Below, in pieces: positions 1 through 7,289 of a stretch of 10,701 nt of DNA. Origin of the DNA: Planctomycetota bacterium (GTDB lineage Bacteria; Planctomycetota; Phycisphaerae; Sedimentisphaerales; Anaerohalosphaeraceae); assembly GCA_030637065.1 (NCBI GenBank), contig DAOVVQ010000122.1, forward strand, positions 1-10,701, given 5' to 3'. The stretch's first letter is position 1. The number at the start of each line of letters is the position of its first letter. The translations under genes and the position numbers were made by a program. The notes under the pieces were generated by a model. The model was not told the DNA's origin and searched no databases. It worked only from the letters and a program-made list of their open reading frames with translations.

Positions 1-9
1 AACGCTGAT

Positions 10-38
10 TTGCAAAACATATCAAAGCCGGTTACAAT
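10..38 (+). promoter_or_regulatory. Candidate sigma70-type promoter for argC
   Basis: TTGCAA (10-15) and TACAAT (33-38) are separated by exactly 17 bp. The -10 box matches the consensus at 5 of 6 positions and the -35 box at 4 of 6. Transcription would begin near position 45, giving a leader of about 100 nt before the argC ATG at 144. It would drive argC and the close-spaced amidase gene. No arginine operator could be recognised. The call rests on sequence match only. Confidence 0.4.
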
Positions 39-143
39 CGCCGGTCGGGAAGCACTTGCGGCGTCTTGTGTTTCGCCATGTGGAGATTCGACAGGCTTGA
101 TAAGAGTTATGAAAGTTGCCATCTGATACTGAAAGGGCGGATT

Positions 144-1154
144 ATGATACGAGTTGCGATAATTGGGGCGAGCGGGTATACGGGGCTGGAGTCCATTGAG
201 ATCGTTCTTCGCCATCCGGAGGCGCAGCTTACCTATCTTACCGCTCTTCCGGAGGAGTGCTGCCGGGCGGATGAGGCCTTTGGCTCGCTTAAGGGTCGTT
301 GCAGCATGACTATCGAGCCCCTGCACCTTGACAAGCTCTCCCGCCAGGCCGATGTCGCTTTGTGCTGTCTGCCGCATAAGGTCTCTATGAGTTTTGTGCC
401 CAAGCTGCTCGAAACGGGCATCAAGGTGATCGATTTCAGCGCCGACTACCGCTTAAAGGACGTCACCGTCTACGAGGAGTACTACCAGGTCGAGCACACC
501 GACACCGGCAACCTTCCGCGCGCCGCCTTCGGCCTGCCGGAGCTGTTTCGCGACCGCATCAAAGAGGCCAGTCTCGTGGCTAATCCCGGCTGTTACCCGA
601 CCGGGGCTACGCTGGCGATCGCGCCGCTGCTGCGGAAGGGCCTTATCGACACGCAGACGATCATTGTAAACTCCGTAACCGGCGTTTCCGGCGGCGGTAA
701 GAACCCATCGCCCGTCTTCCATTTCCCCAACATGAACGAAAACATCCTGCCCTACGCCATCGGCTCGCACCGGCACATGCCCGAGATGGAGCAGATCGCA
801 TCGGAGGTCGCCGGCGAGAAGGTAAAGATCCTGTTTCAGCCGCACGTAGGACCCTTCGACCGCGGAATACTCTCGACGGTCTACTGCGACCCGAAAACGG
901 AAATGTCCGTCGAAGAATTGGGCGAGCTTTACAACGATTTCTACGGCAATGAGCCCTTCGTGCAGGTCTTAGACGGCCCGCCAGCGGTCAAAAACGTCGC
1001 AAAGAGCAACTATTGCCACGTCTATCCGACGATAGCCAGGGGCAAGATCATCTGCTTTTCGGTCATCGACAACCTCATAAAGGGCGCATCGGGCCAGGCG
1101 ATCCAGAATATGAACGTCATTTTCGCCCTTGACGAAACGCTCGGGCTGGCCTGA
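144..1154 (+). CDS. argC: N-acetyl-gamma-glutamyl-phosphate reductase (ArgC)
   Basis: ArgC is the cytoplasmic enzyme that reduces N-acetylglutamyl 5-phosphate to N-acetylglutamate 5-semialdehyde with NADPH, the third step of ornithine/arginine synthesis. The 336-residue product opens with MIRVAIIGASGYTG, a dinucleotide-binding Rossmann motif at residues 2-14. The catalytic cysteine lies in ANPGCYPTG (Cys150). The conserved histidine region GSHRHMPE follows at 207-214, and a C-terminal GASGQA segment sits at 314-319. The length is normal for the family. The frame is open upstream to a TTG at 66, but ATG 144 is preferred: it starts the family-typical N-terminus and has a purine-rich GAAAGGG 7-13 bases upstream. 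The next gene, an amidase, starts 17 bp after the stop, suggesting one transcript. argJ of the same pathway lies 1.6 kb downstream. Confidence 0.96.
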   Translation: MIRVAIIGASGYTGLESIEIVLRHPEAQLTYLTALPEECCRADEAFGSLKGRCSMTIEPLHLDKLSRQADVALCCLPHKVSMSFVPKLLETGIKVIDFSADYRLKDVTVYEEYYQVEHTDTGNLPRAAFGLPELFRDRIKEASLVANPGCYPTGATLAIAPLLRKGLIDTQTIIVNSVTGVSGGGKNPSPVFHFPNMNENILPYAIGSHRHMPEMEQIASEVAGEKVKILFQPHVGPFDRGILSTVYCDPKTEMSVEELGELYNDFYGNEPFVQVLDGPPAVKNVAKSNYCHVYPTIARGKIICFSVIDNLIKGASGQAIQNMNVIFALDETLGLA

Positions 1155-1171
1155 CAGAAGGGAATCGGCAC

Positions 1172-2023
1172 ATGGCCAAAGGCAAGCTAAAGATCGCCAC
1201 CTGTCAGTTCGCGGTAAGCAGTTCGATCCCGCGAAATCTCCGCAGCATTATCGCGCAGATGCGCCGGGCGAAAAAGGCCCGTGCCGATATCGTCCATTTT
1301 CCAGAATGCGCCCTGACCGGATACGCCGGCGTCGATATGGACGACCTAAGCAACCTCGATTGGGAGCTGCTGAAAGAATCGACGCGCCAGATCATGGCCC
1401 TTGCCGCAAAGCTAAGGCTGTGGGTCGTTCTCGGGAGCGCCCACCGGCTCACCGGGGCCAATAAACCGCATAACTGCCTCTATCTGATCGGCCCGGACGG
1501 CAGGATCGCCAACCGCTACGACAAGCGATTCTGCATGACCATAGACCTTGAGAACTATACTCCCGGAAGTCGATTTGTATACTTTACCGTCAACGGCGTC
1601 AAATGCTCGCTGCTGATATGCTTTGACCTGCGGTTCCCGGAGATTTATCGCGAACTGCACAAAAAAGGCGTCCAGTGCGTCTTCCAATCCTTCTACAACG
1701 CCCGCCAGAAGGGCCCCAGCGTGCATTCGCAGATCATGCGGCAGTCCATGCAGTGCCGAGCGGCGACGAATTTCTTCTGGGTAAGCATGTCGAACGCCAG
1801 CGGATATTACAGCCCGTACCCGTCATGCTTCATCGAACCCAACGGAAGGATCGCAGCCCAGCTAAAGACCAACCGCGCAGGAATAATGACAAACACCGTC
1901 GATACGGGCAAAGAATTCTACGACCCAATGGCGCCATTCAGAAAAATGGCAATAAAAGGAAAATTAAACAACAACCAAAAAAAGATCAACGACCCAAGAT
2001 CAAAGAACACCAGGCGTCTTTAG
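1172..2023 (+). CDS. Carbon-nitrogen hydrolase (nitrilase superfamily amidase), substrate unknown
   Basis: This 283-residue protein is a cytoplasmic C-N hydrolase, a family that cleaves amides or carbamoyl compounds through a Glu-Lys-Cys triad. All three residues are visible: Glu45 in FPECALTGYAG, Lys118 in NRYDKRFC and Cys150 in LLICFDLRFPEIYR. The CFDLRFPE nucleophile elbow resembles the Nit2/omega-amidase and N-carbamoyl amidase branches, but specificity cannot be read from it. ATG 1172 is preceded by AGAAGGGA with good spacing. The gene starts 17 bp after argC and is probably co-transcribed, so a role with amino-acid or polyamine amides is a reasonable guess only. The last 25 or so residues (from about 259) are rich in Lys, Asn and Arg and lie beyond the expected fold. 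The DNA there becomes A-rich, right beside the low-GC gene that follows. Confidence 0.88.
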   Translation: MAKGKLKIATCQFAVSSSIPRNLRSIIAQMRRAKKARADIVHFPECALTGYAGVDMDDLSNLDWELLKESTRQIMALAAKLRLWVVLGSAHRLTGANKPHNCLYLIGPDGRIANRYDKRFCMTIDLENYTPGSRFVYFTVNGVKCSLLICFDLRFPEIYRELHKKGVQCVFQSFYNARQKGPSVHSQIMRQSMQCRAATNFFWVSMSNASGYYSPYPSCFIEPNGRIAAQLKTNRAGIMTNTVDTGKEFYDPMAPFRKMAIKGKLNNNQKKINDPRSKNTRRL

Positions 2024-2083
2024 TTGACCCGGATTTCCCATATGAAGCCGTGCAAAAGTGAAATTTATTAGAATAGAGCTGGT

Positions 2084-2674
2084 ATGAATGACATGAAAGA
2101 GTATTTGAGATCAACGGAAATTATTGACTATGACAATTCTGATGTACAGGCTAAAGCAAAGGATTTAGCAGAAGAGACAGATGATGCTTTGGTAATTGCT
2201 AAGCGATGTTTTGAATGGGTCAGGGACCAGATTGAACATAGTGTGGACTATGAGAGAAATTCTGTGACGTGCAATGCTTCTGAGGTTCTCAGGGAAGGAA
2301 CAGGTCTTTGTAATGCCAAAAGCCATCTGCTGGCGGCATTGCTGAGAGCTAATTCTATTCCAACTGGTTTTTGTTATCAAAGGCTGAGTCAAAATGGCGA
2401 GGGCCCACCTTTTTGTCTGCACGGGCTAAATGCAATATATCTACCTGAAACAGGCTGGTATCGTATTGACCCACGCGGTAATAAGGAAGATGTGGATGCA
2501 CAGTTTTGTCCACCTGTTGAAAAGTTAGCGTTTGAACCACATTTTGATGGCGAAGCAGATTTACCTGAAGTATGGCCTGATCCGTTACCGCATGTAATTA
2601 AGGCATTTCGTACTCATCACACGTACGAAAAATTGTTGGAAAATCTCCCGGATATTGAAATAGTAAAGTTATAG
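2084..2674 (+). CDS. Transglutaminase-like (papain-fold) domain protein
   Basis: The 196-residue product has the Cys-His-Asp triad of the transglutaminase-core fold: Cys76 in GTGLCNAKSHLLAALLRA, His113 in CLHGLNAIYL and Asp129 in WYRIDPRGN. Bacterial members of this fold are mostly cysteine proteases or amidases rather than true protein cross-linkers, and the substrate here is unknown. No signal peptide or membrane segment is seen, so it is probably cytoplasmic. From memory, the overall pattern (a catalytic Cys followed by KSHLLAALLR, and DPRGN with a downstream AQF) resembles a short stand-alone family frequent in Bacillota. The gene is about 43% GC by hand count (232 of 540 bases, 2101-2640) against roughly 55-63% in neighbours, which suggests acquisition by transfer. 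ATG 2084 has only a weak ribosome site (AGAGCTGG); ATG 2093 is an alternative. It separates the argC-amidase pair from argJ. Confidence 0.85.
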   Translation: MNDMKEYLRSTEIIDYDNSDVQAKAKDLAEETDDALVIAKRCFEWVRDQIEHSVDYERNSVTCNASEVLREGTGLCNAKSHLLAALLRANSIPTGFCYQRLSQNGEGPPFCLHGLNAIYLPETGWYRIDPRGNKEDVDAQFCPPVEKLAFEPHFDGEADLPEVWPDPLPHVIKAFRTHHTYEKLLENLPDIEIVKL

Positions 2675-2741
2675 CGGCGAAAGTTATCATCGTTCAATAA
2701 AAGAGCGGATAACGGAATTGCACGTTGATATACAGACTGAT

Positions 2742-2746
2742 GGAGG
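2742..2746 (+). promoter_or_regulatory. Ribosome binding site that decides the argJ start
   Basis: GGAGG lies five bases before ATG 2752. It selects this ATG over the in-frame TTG at 2725, which has no comparable site. Confidence 0.7.
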
Positions 2747-2751
2747 CGAAA

Positions 2752-3978
2752 ATGAATTCCCCAAGGCATACAAAAAGAGTCAGCAAGACGATTACAACAC
2801 CGAAGGGTTTTTTGGCTGTTGGGTTGGCGAGCGGCGTTAAGCGGTCTGGCAAGCCGGATTTGGGGCTTATCTACTGCCCGGATGGCGCTGTCGTTGCCGC
2901 AGTGTTTACTACTAACAGGATCGTTTCCGCGGCGGTTGACGTTTGCAGGCAGCATGTAAAGACCCGCAAGGTCTATGCAGCCGTTGTCAATTCCGGCAAT
3001 GCCAACGCCTGCACGGGTCAGCGCGGCTACAAAGACGCCGTTGCCATGTGCCAATGCGCGGCCAGGGAGTTGGATATTGACCCCCATCAGGTCCTGATCG
3101 CCTCGACCGGGATTATCGGAGAGCCGCTGCCCATCGGTAAGGTTACGGATGGGATCGTCAAGGCTGCTAAGAAACTAAGCCCCAGGGCCTCCGCGGGGCT
3201 GGATTTCGCCAGCGCGATAATGACTACCGACACCCTGCCCAAGCAGGCTGTCCGCCAGATCGAAATATCCGGCAAAAAAGTCTGCATCGCCGGCACCGTA
3301 AAGGGCGCAGGCATGATCGGCCCCAATATGGCGACGACGATATGCGTTATCACTACTGATATTGCGATAAGCAAACCGCTGCTCGCTGCCGCCCTGAAGG
3401 ACGCTGTCGGCAACTCGCTCAACAAGCTGACTGTCGACGGCCACCAAAGCACCAACGACACCGCGATGATCCTCGCCTCTGCCTCGGCCCAAAATCGTCC
3501 TATAAGCGCCCGGTGCCCTCGATACAAACGCTTCGCAAAGGCCCTGACCGACCTCTGCACCGATCTGACCCGGCAAATGGCCCTCGACGCAGAGGGAGCG
3601 ACGCGGATGTTCACCGTGGTCGTAAAAGGCGCCGCCAGCAGGGCTGACGCTGCCAAGGCCGCCCGGGCTGTGGCGGACTACGACCTCGTAAAGTGTGCCA
3701 TTCACGGCGCAGACCCGAACTGGGGCAGGATAATCTGCGCCGTAGGCTCCTGCGGCGTAAAGCTCAACACCGGCAAGCTCACCTGCAAAATCGGCGATAT
3801 CACCGTCTTCAGGAGCGGTAAGCCCGCCAAATTCGACGCCCAAAAGGCAAGCCGAACGATCGCCAGGCCCCAACACACCATCACGATCGACCTGGGAGCG
3901 GGAAAACACACCGATTTCTGCTACGGATGCGACCTGAGCAGAGAGTACGTAACAATTAACGCCGATTACCACACATAG
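2752..3978 (+). CDS. argJ: Bifunctional-type glutamate N-acetyltransferase / ornithine acetyltransferase (ArgJ)
   Basis: ArgJ moves the acetyl group from N-acetylornithine to glutamate, releasing ornithine and closing the cyclic arginine pathway. Some members also acetylate glutamate with acetyl-CoA. The product is 408 residues from ATG 2752, normal for the family. Conserved blocks in order are NSGNANACTG (80-89), the oxyanion-hole region STGIIGEPLP (118-127), the self-cleavage block KGAGMIGPNMATT (184-196), DGHQSTNDT (229-237), GADPNWGRI (319-327) and the typical C-terminal YVTINADYHT. By family precedent the chain cuts itself between Ala194 and Thr195, and Thr195 becomes the N-terminal nucleophile of the beta chain. 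Whether it also has N-acetylglutamate synthase activity cannot be told from the sequence. It is separated from argC by the amidase and the low-GC transglutaminase-like gene. Confidence 0.96.
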   Translation: MNSPRHTKRVSKTITTPKGFLAVGLASGVKRSGKPDLGLIYCPDGAVVAAVFTTNRIVSAAVDVCRQHVKTRKVYAAVVNSGNANACTGQRGYKDAVAMCQCAARELDIDPHQVLIASTGIIGEPLPIGKVTDGIVKAAKKLSPRASAGLDFASAIMTTDTLPKQAVRQIEISGKKVCIAGTVKGAGMIGPNMATTICVITTDIAISKPLLAAALKDAVGNSLNKLTVDGHQSTNDTAMILASASAQNRPISARCPRYKRFAKALTDLCTDLTRQMALDAEGATRMFTVVVKGAASRADAAKAARAVADYDLVKCAIHGADPNWGRIICAVGSCGVKLNTGKLTCKIGDITVFRSGKPAKFDAQKASRTIARPQHTITIDLGAGKHTDFCYGCDLSREYVTINADYHT

Positions 3979-4036
3979 CCGATATATAATAAGAATTCTT
4001 TTTCCCGGTTTTAGTATGGGGGCGGTGAAAAAAACC

Positions 4037-4064
4037 TTGAAAAATAATTTTGTGCGGCTAAACT
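4037..4064 (+). promoter_or_regulatory. Candidate promoter for hppA
   Basis: TTGAAA (4037-4042) and TAAACT (4059-4064) are 16 bp apart in the 137-bp spacer between argJ and hppA, giving a leader of about 45 nt. The -35 box matches well and the -10 box matches at 4 of 6 positions. The change of function and the gap size support a separate promoter here, but the assignment is sequence-based only. Confidence 0.35.
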
Positions 4065-4115
4065 ACCATTTCATTTCGCGAAGTCTAATCGAAACTATAT
4101 TGAAAGGATGAAAAA

Positions 4116-6560
4116 GTGAGAACCTCAGGAAAATGTTTGCTGTTATTGGTACTGATATCGGCCTTTTGCGCCACCGCATCGGCATCGGAGGGCGGCGCCG
4201 ATGGCGGTATTCCCGCGGCATGGTGGGTTGCTCCGATATCTTCGCTGCTGGCCCTGGGCTTCGCCGTCTACTTCTACAAGAAGATGATGAGCGCTCCCGA
4301 GGGCAACGAGACCATGATCAAGATCGCCCAGCACGTCCGCGACGGTGCTTACGCCTACCTTTTCAGGCAATACGGCGTAGTGTCCTTCGTCTTTCTCATC
4401 CTGCTGGTCATCTTTGCCGCCCTTGCCTACATCGGCGTACAGAACCCGTTCGTGCCGATCGCATTCCTGACAGGCGGTTTTTTCAGTGGTCTGTGCGGCT
4501 TTTTGGGCATGAAGACAGCGACAAACGCATCCTCGCGAACTGCTCAGGGGGCAAGCGAGAGCCTCAACAAGGGCCTCCAGGTTGCCTTCCGCTCCGGTGC
4601 CGTCATGGGTCTGGTCGTCGTAGGTTTCGGCCTGCTGGATATCTCAATATGGTACCTGGTACTCGATAAACTCATCTATACTGCCAAACACATGACTGAG
4701 GGCATGACGCTGTGGGGCCTGACGCTGGTCCCAGCGGGCATGGACGCAAGCCACAAGCTCGTCGAAATAACGACCACAATGATAACATTCGGGATGGGGG
4801 CCTCGACTCAGGCCTTGTTTGCCCGTGTCGGAGGCGGAATCTACACCAAGGCCGCCGACGTCGGCGCCGACCTCGTCGGTAAGGTAGAAGCCGGAATTCC
4901 CGAAGACGACCCCAGGAACCCCGCCACGATCGCCGACAACGTAGGCGATAACGTAGGCGACGTCGCTGGAATGGGCGCTGACCTCTACGAAAGCTACTGC
5001 GGCTCGATACTCGCGACCGCGGCATTAGGAGCCGCTCTGTCGGTTACGACGCTGGGCAAGAGGGGAATGGACCCGACAATGGCTGTTCTGGCCCCGATGA
5101 TCGTCGCGGGCATGGGTATCCTCCTGTCCATCATCGGCATGTTCATGGTCAAATGCAAGGAAGGTGCCAGCCAGAAGGACCTGCTAAAAGCCCTTCTGTT
5201 CGGCACATTAGGCAGCTCGGTCATGATCCTCGTAGCCTTGGCTGGGATGGCCCAGGTCGGCTGGATAACGTGGGGCATCTTCGGCTCGGTCGTCTCCGGT
5301 CTGGTCGCCGGTGTCGTCATCGGCCAGTTGACTGAATACTACACCTCCCCCGAGTTCGGCCCCACCAAGGGTATCGCCGAGCAGGCGGTTATGGGCCCGG
5401 CAACAACGATCATCGACGGCTTCGCCACGGGAATGTACTCCGCCGGCCTGCCGGTGATCACGATCGTCATCGGCATACTGTGTGCCTACGGATTCGCAGG
5501 CGGCTTTGGCGACCCAGCCATGGGCGTCTACGGCATCGGTTTCGCCGCGGTCGGAATGCTCTCGACGCTTGGCATCACACTGGCAACCGACGCCTACGGA
5601 CCTATCGCGGATAACGCCGGCGGCAACGCCGAGATGAGCGGCCTAGGGCCAGAGGTCAGGGCCCGAACCGACGCACTCGACTCATTAGGAAACACCACCG
5701 CGGCAACCGGCAAGGGCTTTGCAATAGGCTCCGCCGCTCTTACCGCGATGGCGCTTTTGGCGGCATACCTCGAGGAGATCCGGATCTGGGTCGGCAGGCT
5801 CGCGGATGAAGGCACCGGACTATACCACGTCGGAAACGTCGCGTTCTTTAAGGGCAGCGAGGCTTCCAGCGAGGTTCAGGCTGCGTTCGATGCCGTTAAA
5901 ACAGAGGCCTCCGTCCTCATTGGCTCAACTGCCGCCACAATGGCCGACTTCGTAGACGCCTACGATCTTACGATAATGAACCCGAAACTGATCTGCGGAC
6001 TCTTCATGGGGGCCATGATGGCATTCGTCTTCTGCGCAATGACCATGAAGGCGGTCGGAAGGGCGGCTGGGGCGATGGTCGAGGAGGTCAGACGCCAGTT
6101 CAGAGAGATACCGGGAATCCTCGAAGGCACCGGCGAGCCGGATTATGCCAAGTGCGTCTCGATCTCGACCGTGGGAGCCCAGAAGGAAATGATCCTGCCG
6201 TCGCTCCTGGCGATAATCGTACCAGTCCTGACGGGCCTGCTGCTCAATGTGGCCGGCGTCATGGGCCTGCTGGCTGGCGGACTCACCGCGGGCTTTGTCT
6301 TAGCTATCACGCTGAACAACGCCGGTGGAGCATGGGATAACGCCAAGAAGTACATCGAAAATGGCGCACACGGCGGAAAGGGCTCAGACGCCCACAAGGC
6401 AAGCGTCGTAGGCGATACGGTAGGCGACCCATTCAAGGACACCTCCGGGCCGAGCCTGAATATCTTAATCAAGCTAATGACAATGGTAAGCGTCGTCTTT
6501 TCGGGAGTGATAGTGAAATTCGCACCGATCATCTCCGCCAAACTGGGAATAGGCGATTAG
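4116..6560 (+). CDS. hppA: Membrane-bound ion-pumping pyrophosphatase, K+-dependent type, probably Na+-translocating
   Basis: This 814-residue integral membrane enzyme hydrolyses pyrophosphate and pumps Na+ and/or H+ across the membrane. It starts at GTG 4116, with AAAGGA eight bases upstream. The N-terminus (residues 7-24) looks like a cleavable signal sequence, followed by many hydrophobic segments. The pyrophosphate/Mg site is complete: DVGADLVGKVE (248-258), DDPRNPATIADNVGDNVGD (264-282), DAYGPIADNAGGNAEMSGL (492-510), DNAKKYIE (741-748) and GDTVGDPFKDTSGPS (766-780). GNTTAATGKG has Ala529 and Gly532 where K+-independent enzymes carry Lys and Thr, marking the K+-dependent class. Glu292 in DLYESY is at the gate position seen in Na+ pumps; plant-type H+ pumps have this Glu about one helix turn later. 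It is longer than typical members (about 690-730), mainly through the signal-like start and an extra loop near 552-615. Confidence 0.96.
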   Translation: MRTSGKCLLLLVLISAFCATASASEGGADGGIPAAWWVAPISSLLALGFAVYFYKKMMSAPEGNETMIKIAQHVRDGAYAYLFRQYGVVSFVFLILLVIFAALAYIGVQNPFVPIAFLTGGFFSGLCGFLGMKTATNASSRTAQGASESLNKGLQVAFRSGAVMGLVVVGFGLLDISIWYLVLDKLIYTAKHMTEGMTLWGLTLVPAGMDASHKLVEITTTMITFGMGASTQALFARVGGGIYTKAADVGADLVGKVEAGIPEDDPRNPATIADNVGDNVGDVAGMGADLYESYCGSILATAALGAALSVTTLGKRGMDPTMAVLAPMIVAGMGILLSIIGMFMVKCKEGASQKDLLKALLFGTLGSSVMILVALAGMAQVGWITWGIFGSVVSGLVAGVVIGQLTEYYTSPEFGPTKGIAEQAVMGPATTIIDGFATGMYSAGLPVITIVIGILCAYGFAGGFGDPAMGVYGIGFAAVGMLSTLGITLATDAYGPIADNAGGNAEMSGLGPEVRARTDALDSLGNTTAATGKGFAIGSAALTAMALLAAYLEEIRIWVGRLADEGTGLYHVGNVAFFKGSEASSEVQAAFDAVKTEASVLIGSTAATMADFVDAYDLTIMNPKLICGLFMGAMMAFVFCAMTMKAVGRAAGAMVEEVRRQFREIPGILEGTGEPDYAKCVSISTVGAQKEMILPSLLAIIVPVLTGLLLNVAGVMGLLAGGLTAGFVLAITLNNAGGAWDNAKKYIENGAHGGKGSDAHKASVVGDTVGDPFKDTSGPSLNILIKLMTMVSVVFSGVIVKFAPIISAKLGIGD

Positions 6561-6607
6561 ACGCGACCAGACCGACAGTTGACTAATACAAGCAATGCCT
6601 GTAATCT

Positions 6608-6641
6608 ATAGGGGCAGCCGAAAGGTTGCCCTTATTTTTTT
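6608..6641 (+). terminator. Intrinsic terminator after hppA
   Basis: A 12-bp stem (6608-6619 with 6624-6635, including two G-T pairs) closes a GAAA tetraloop and runs into TTATTTTTTT (6632-6641). The GC-rich core is GGGCAGCC / GGTTGCCC. It lies 47 bp after the hppA stop and should end that transcript, so rsfS needs its own promoter downstream. Confidence 0.9.
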
Positions 6642-6650
6642 GGGCAAAAA

Positions 6651-6709
6651 CGGTCACTGGTATGTTCTGCCGCAAGGCAGGTTGCAGATGTACCCGCTTT
6701 TGCAGACCG
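6651..6709 (+). other. Possible folded leader between the hppA terminator and rsfS
   Basis: CGGTC (6651-6655) can pair with GACCG (6705-6709), enclosing a small CTGCC-GCAA-GGCAG hairpin (6667-6680). TTGCAGA also occurs twice inside. This could be part of an rsfS leader or a small RNA, but the arms are short and chance is possible. No known RNA family was recognised. Confidence 0.2.
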
Positions 6710-6748
6710 GTTGACTACTGAAATCAAAATCGAAAAACGAACTGTAGG

Positions 6749-6764
6749 GTGGGCCCTGGCCCAC
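6749..6764. repeat. Palindrome next to the rsfS start
   Basis: GTGGGCC-CT-GGCCCAC is a perfect 7-bp inverted repeat with a 2-base centre, inside GTAGGGTGGGCCCTGGCCC. From memory, GTAGGGTGGGC...GCCCAC strings recur as dispersed intergenic repeats in several bacterial groups. This copy would be read through as protein if rsfS began at GTG 6749, which is one reason to prefer a later start. Confidence 0.45.
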
Positions 6765-6787
6765 GCGGATTTGGACGGAAAAACGCA

Positions 6788-7147
6788 TTGACTAAGAAAA
6801 AAGAATCAGACAGCAGGGACTTTGCCCTGAGTGCAGCTAAGATCGCCCAAGAGCGAAACTGCAAAGACATTACCGTCATGGACCTGACCGGCAAGAGCCC
6901 GGCGACGGACTTTTTTGTCATCGCGACGGGGACCAGCGACCGGCAGATGCGGACCGTGATCGACGAGATATCCGCCCTGGCAAAGGATGAGGGGATAGTC
7001 CGCTTCGGCCAGGCAGGATACGAGCAGGGCAGATGGATCCTCGCGGACTTCGTCGACGTAGTGATCCACGTCTTCGACGACGAATACAGACACTACTACG
7101 ACCTCGAACTGCTATGGGGAGACGCAGAGCACATAAAGATCGACTGA
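6788..7147 (+). CDS. rsfS: Ribosomal silencing factor RsfS
   Basis: RsfS binds ribosomal protein L14 on the 50S subunit and blocks subunit joining, lowering translation when nutrients are scarce. From TTG 6788 the product is 119 residues, the usual size. Family signatures are clear: DFFVIATGTSDRQ (41-53), the FGQAGYEQGRWILADFVD block (73-90) and the C-terminal VVIHVFDDEYRHYYDLELLW (91-110). There is no ATG near the start. TTG 6788 has GGACGGAA eight bases upstream and gives a typical charged N-terminus. GTG 6749 would add 13 residues encoded by the palindrome, which do not resemble the family. The gene follows the hppA terminator, so it is probably transcribed separately. A possible -35 (TTGACT, 6711-6716) has no convincing -10 partner. 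Confidence 0.92.
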   Translation: MTKKKESDSRDFALSAAKIAQERNCKDITVMDLTGKSPATDFFVIATGTSDRQMRTVIDEISALAKDEGIVRFGQAGYEQGRWILADFVDVVIHVFDDEYRHYYDLELLWGDAEHIKID

Positions 7148-7164
7148 TGATTCGGTTTAGCCAC

Positions 7165-7201
7165 AGAGAGCCTGCCCTGAGCCTGCCGAACGGGACACAG
7201 A
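7165..7201 (+). repeat. 37-bp direct repeat, copy 1
   Basis: This copy is identical over 37 bp to 7314-7350. Inside it, GAGCCTGCC occurs twice with an 11-bp period (7168-7176 and 7179-7187). The reverse complement contains TTCGGCAGGCTCAGG, one base from TTCGACAGGCTCAGG, a string I recall as a common dispersed repeat in bacterial genomes. TAGCCAC directly precedes it (7158-7164). Confidence 0.9.
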
Positions 7202-7209
7202 TTTAAGAG

Positions 7210-7252
7210 AAGCACTAAATTCTAATATCTAAATTCTAAACAAGCACTAAAT
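7210..7252 (+). repeat. AT-rich block with internal repeats
   Basis: AAGCACTAAAT occurs at 7210-7220 and 7242-7252, flanking TCTAATATCTAAATTCTAA, itself built of CTAAATTCTAA-like units. The block is almost free of G and C, unlike the flanking genes, and looks like a dispersed intergenic repeat rather than a regulatory site. Confidence 0.6.
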
Positions 7253-7289
7253 ACTAATGACGAAAACTCAAAACAAAATTAATAGCCAC

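Noticed and set aside
1..126. Open frame from the first base to TGA at 124-126, possibly the end of an upstream gene
   Set aside because: The 41 residues match no family I recognise, a decent promoter lies across the same bases, and a short open frame at a window edge is expected by chance.
66..143. Upstream extension of argC to TTG 66 or ATG 78
   Set aside because: The extra 22-26 residues precede the family-typical MIRVAIIGASGYTG start and are not part of ArgC; ATG 144 has a purine-rich site.
3175..3972. Long minus-strand open frame of 265 residues opposite argJ
   Set aside because: It is antisense to a complete ArgJ with all family motifs; high GC makes such shadow frames common.
3991..4003. 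Terminator after argJ (AAGAATTCTT followed by T)
   Set aside because: The palindrome has no loop and an AT-only stem, too weak to call.
6579..6607. TTGACT-N17-TAATCT promoter-like pair after hppA
   Set aside because: Transcription from it would begin inside the terminator stem, and the -10 match is only 3 of 6.
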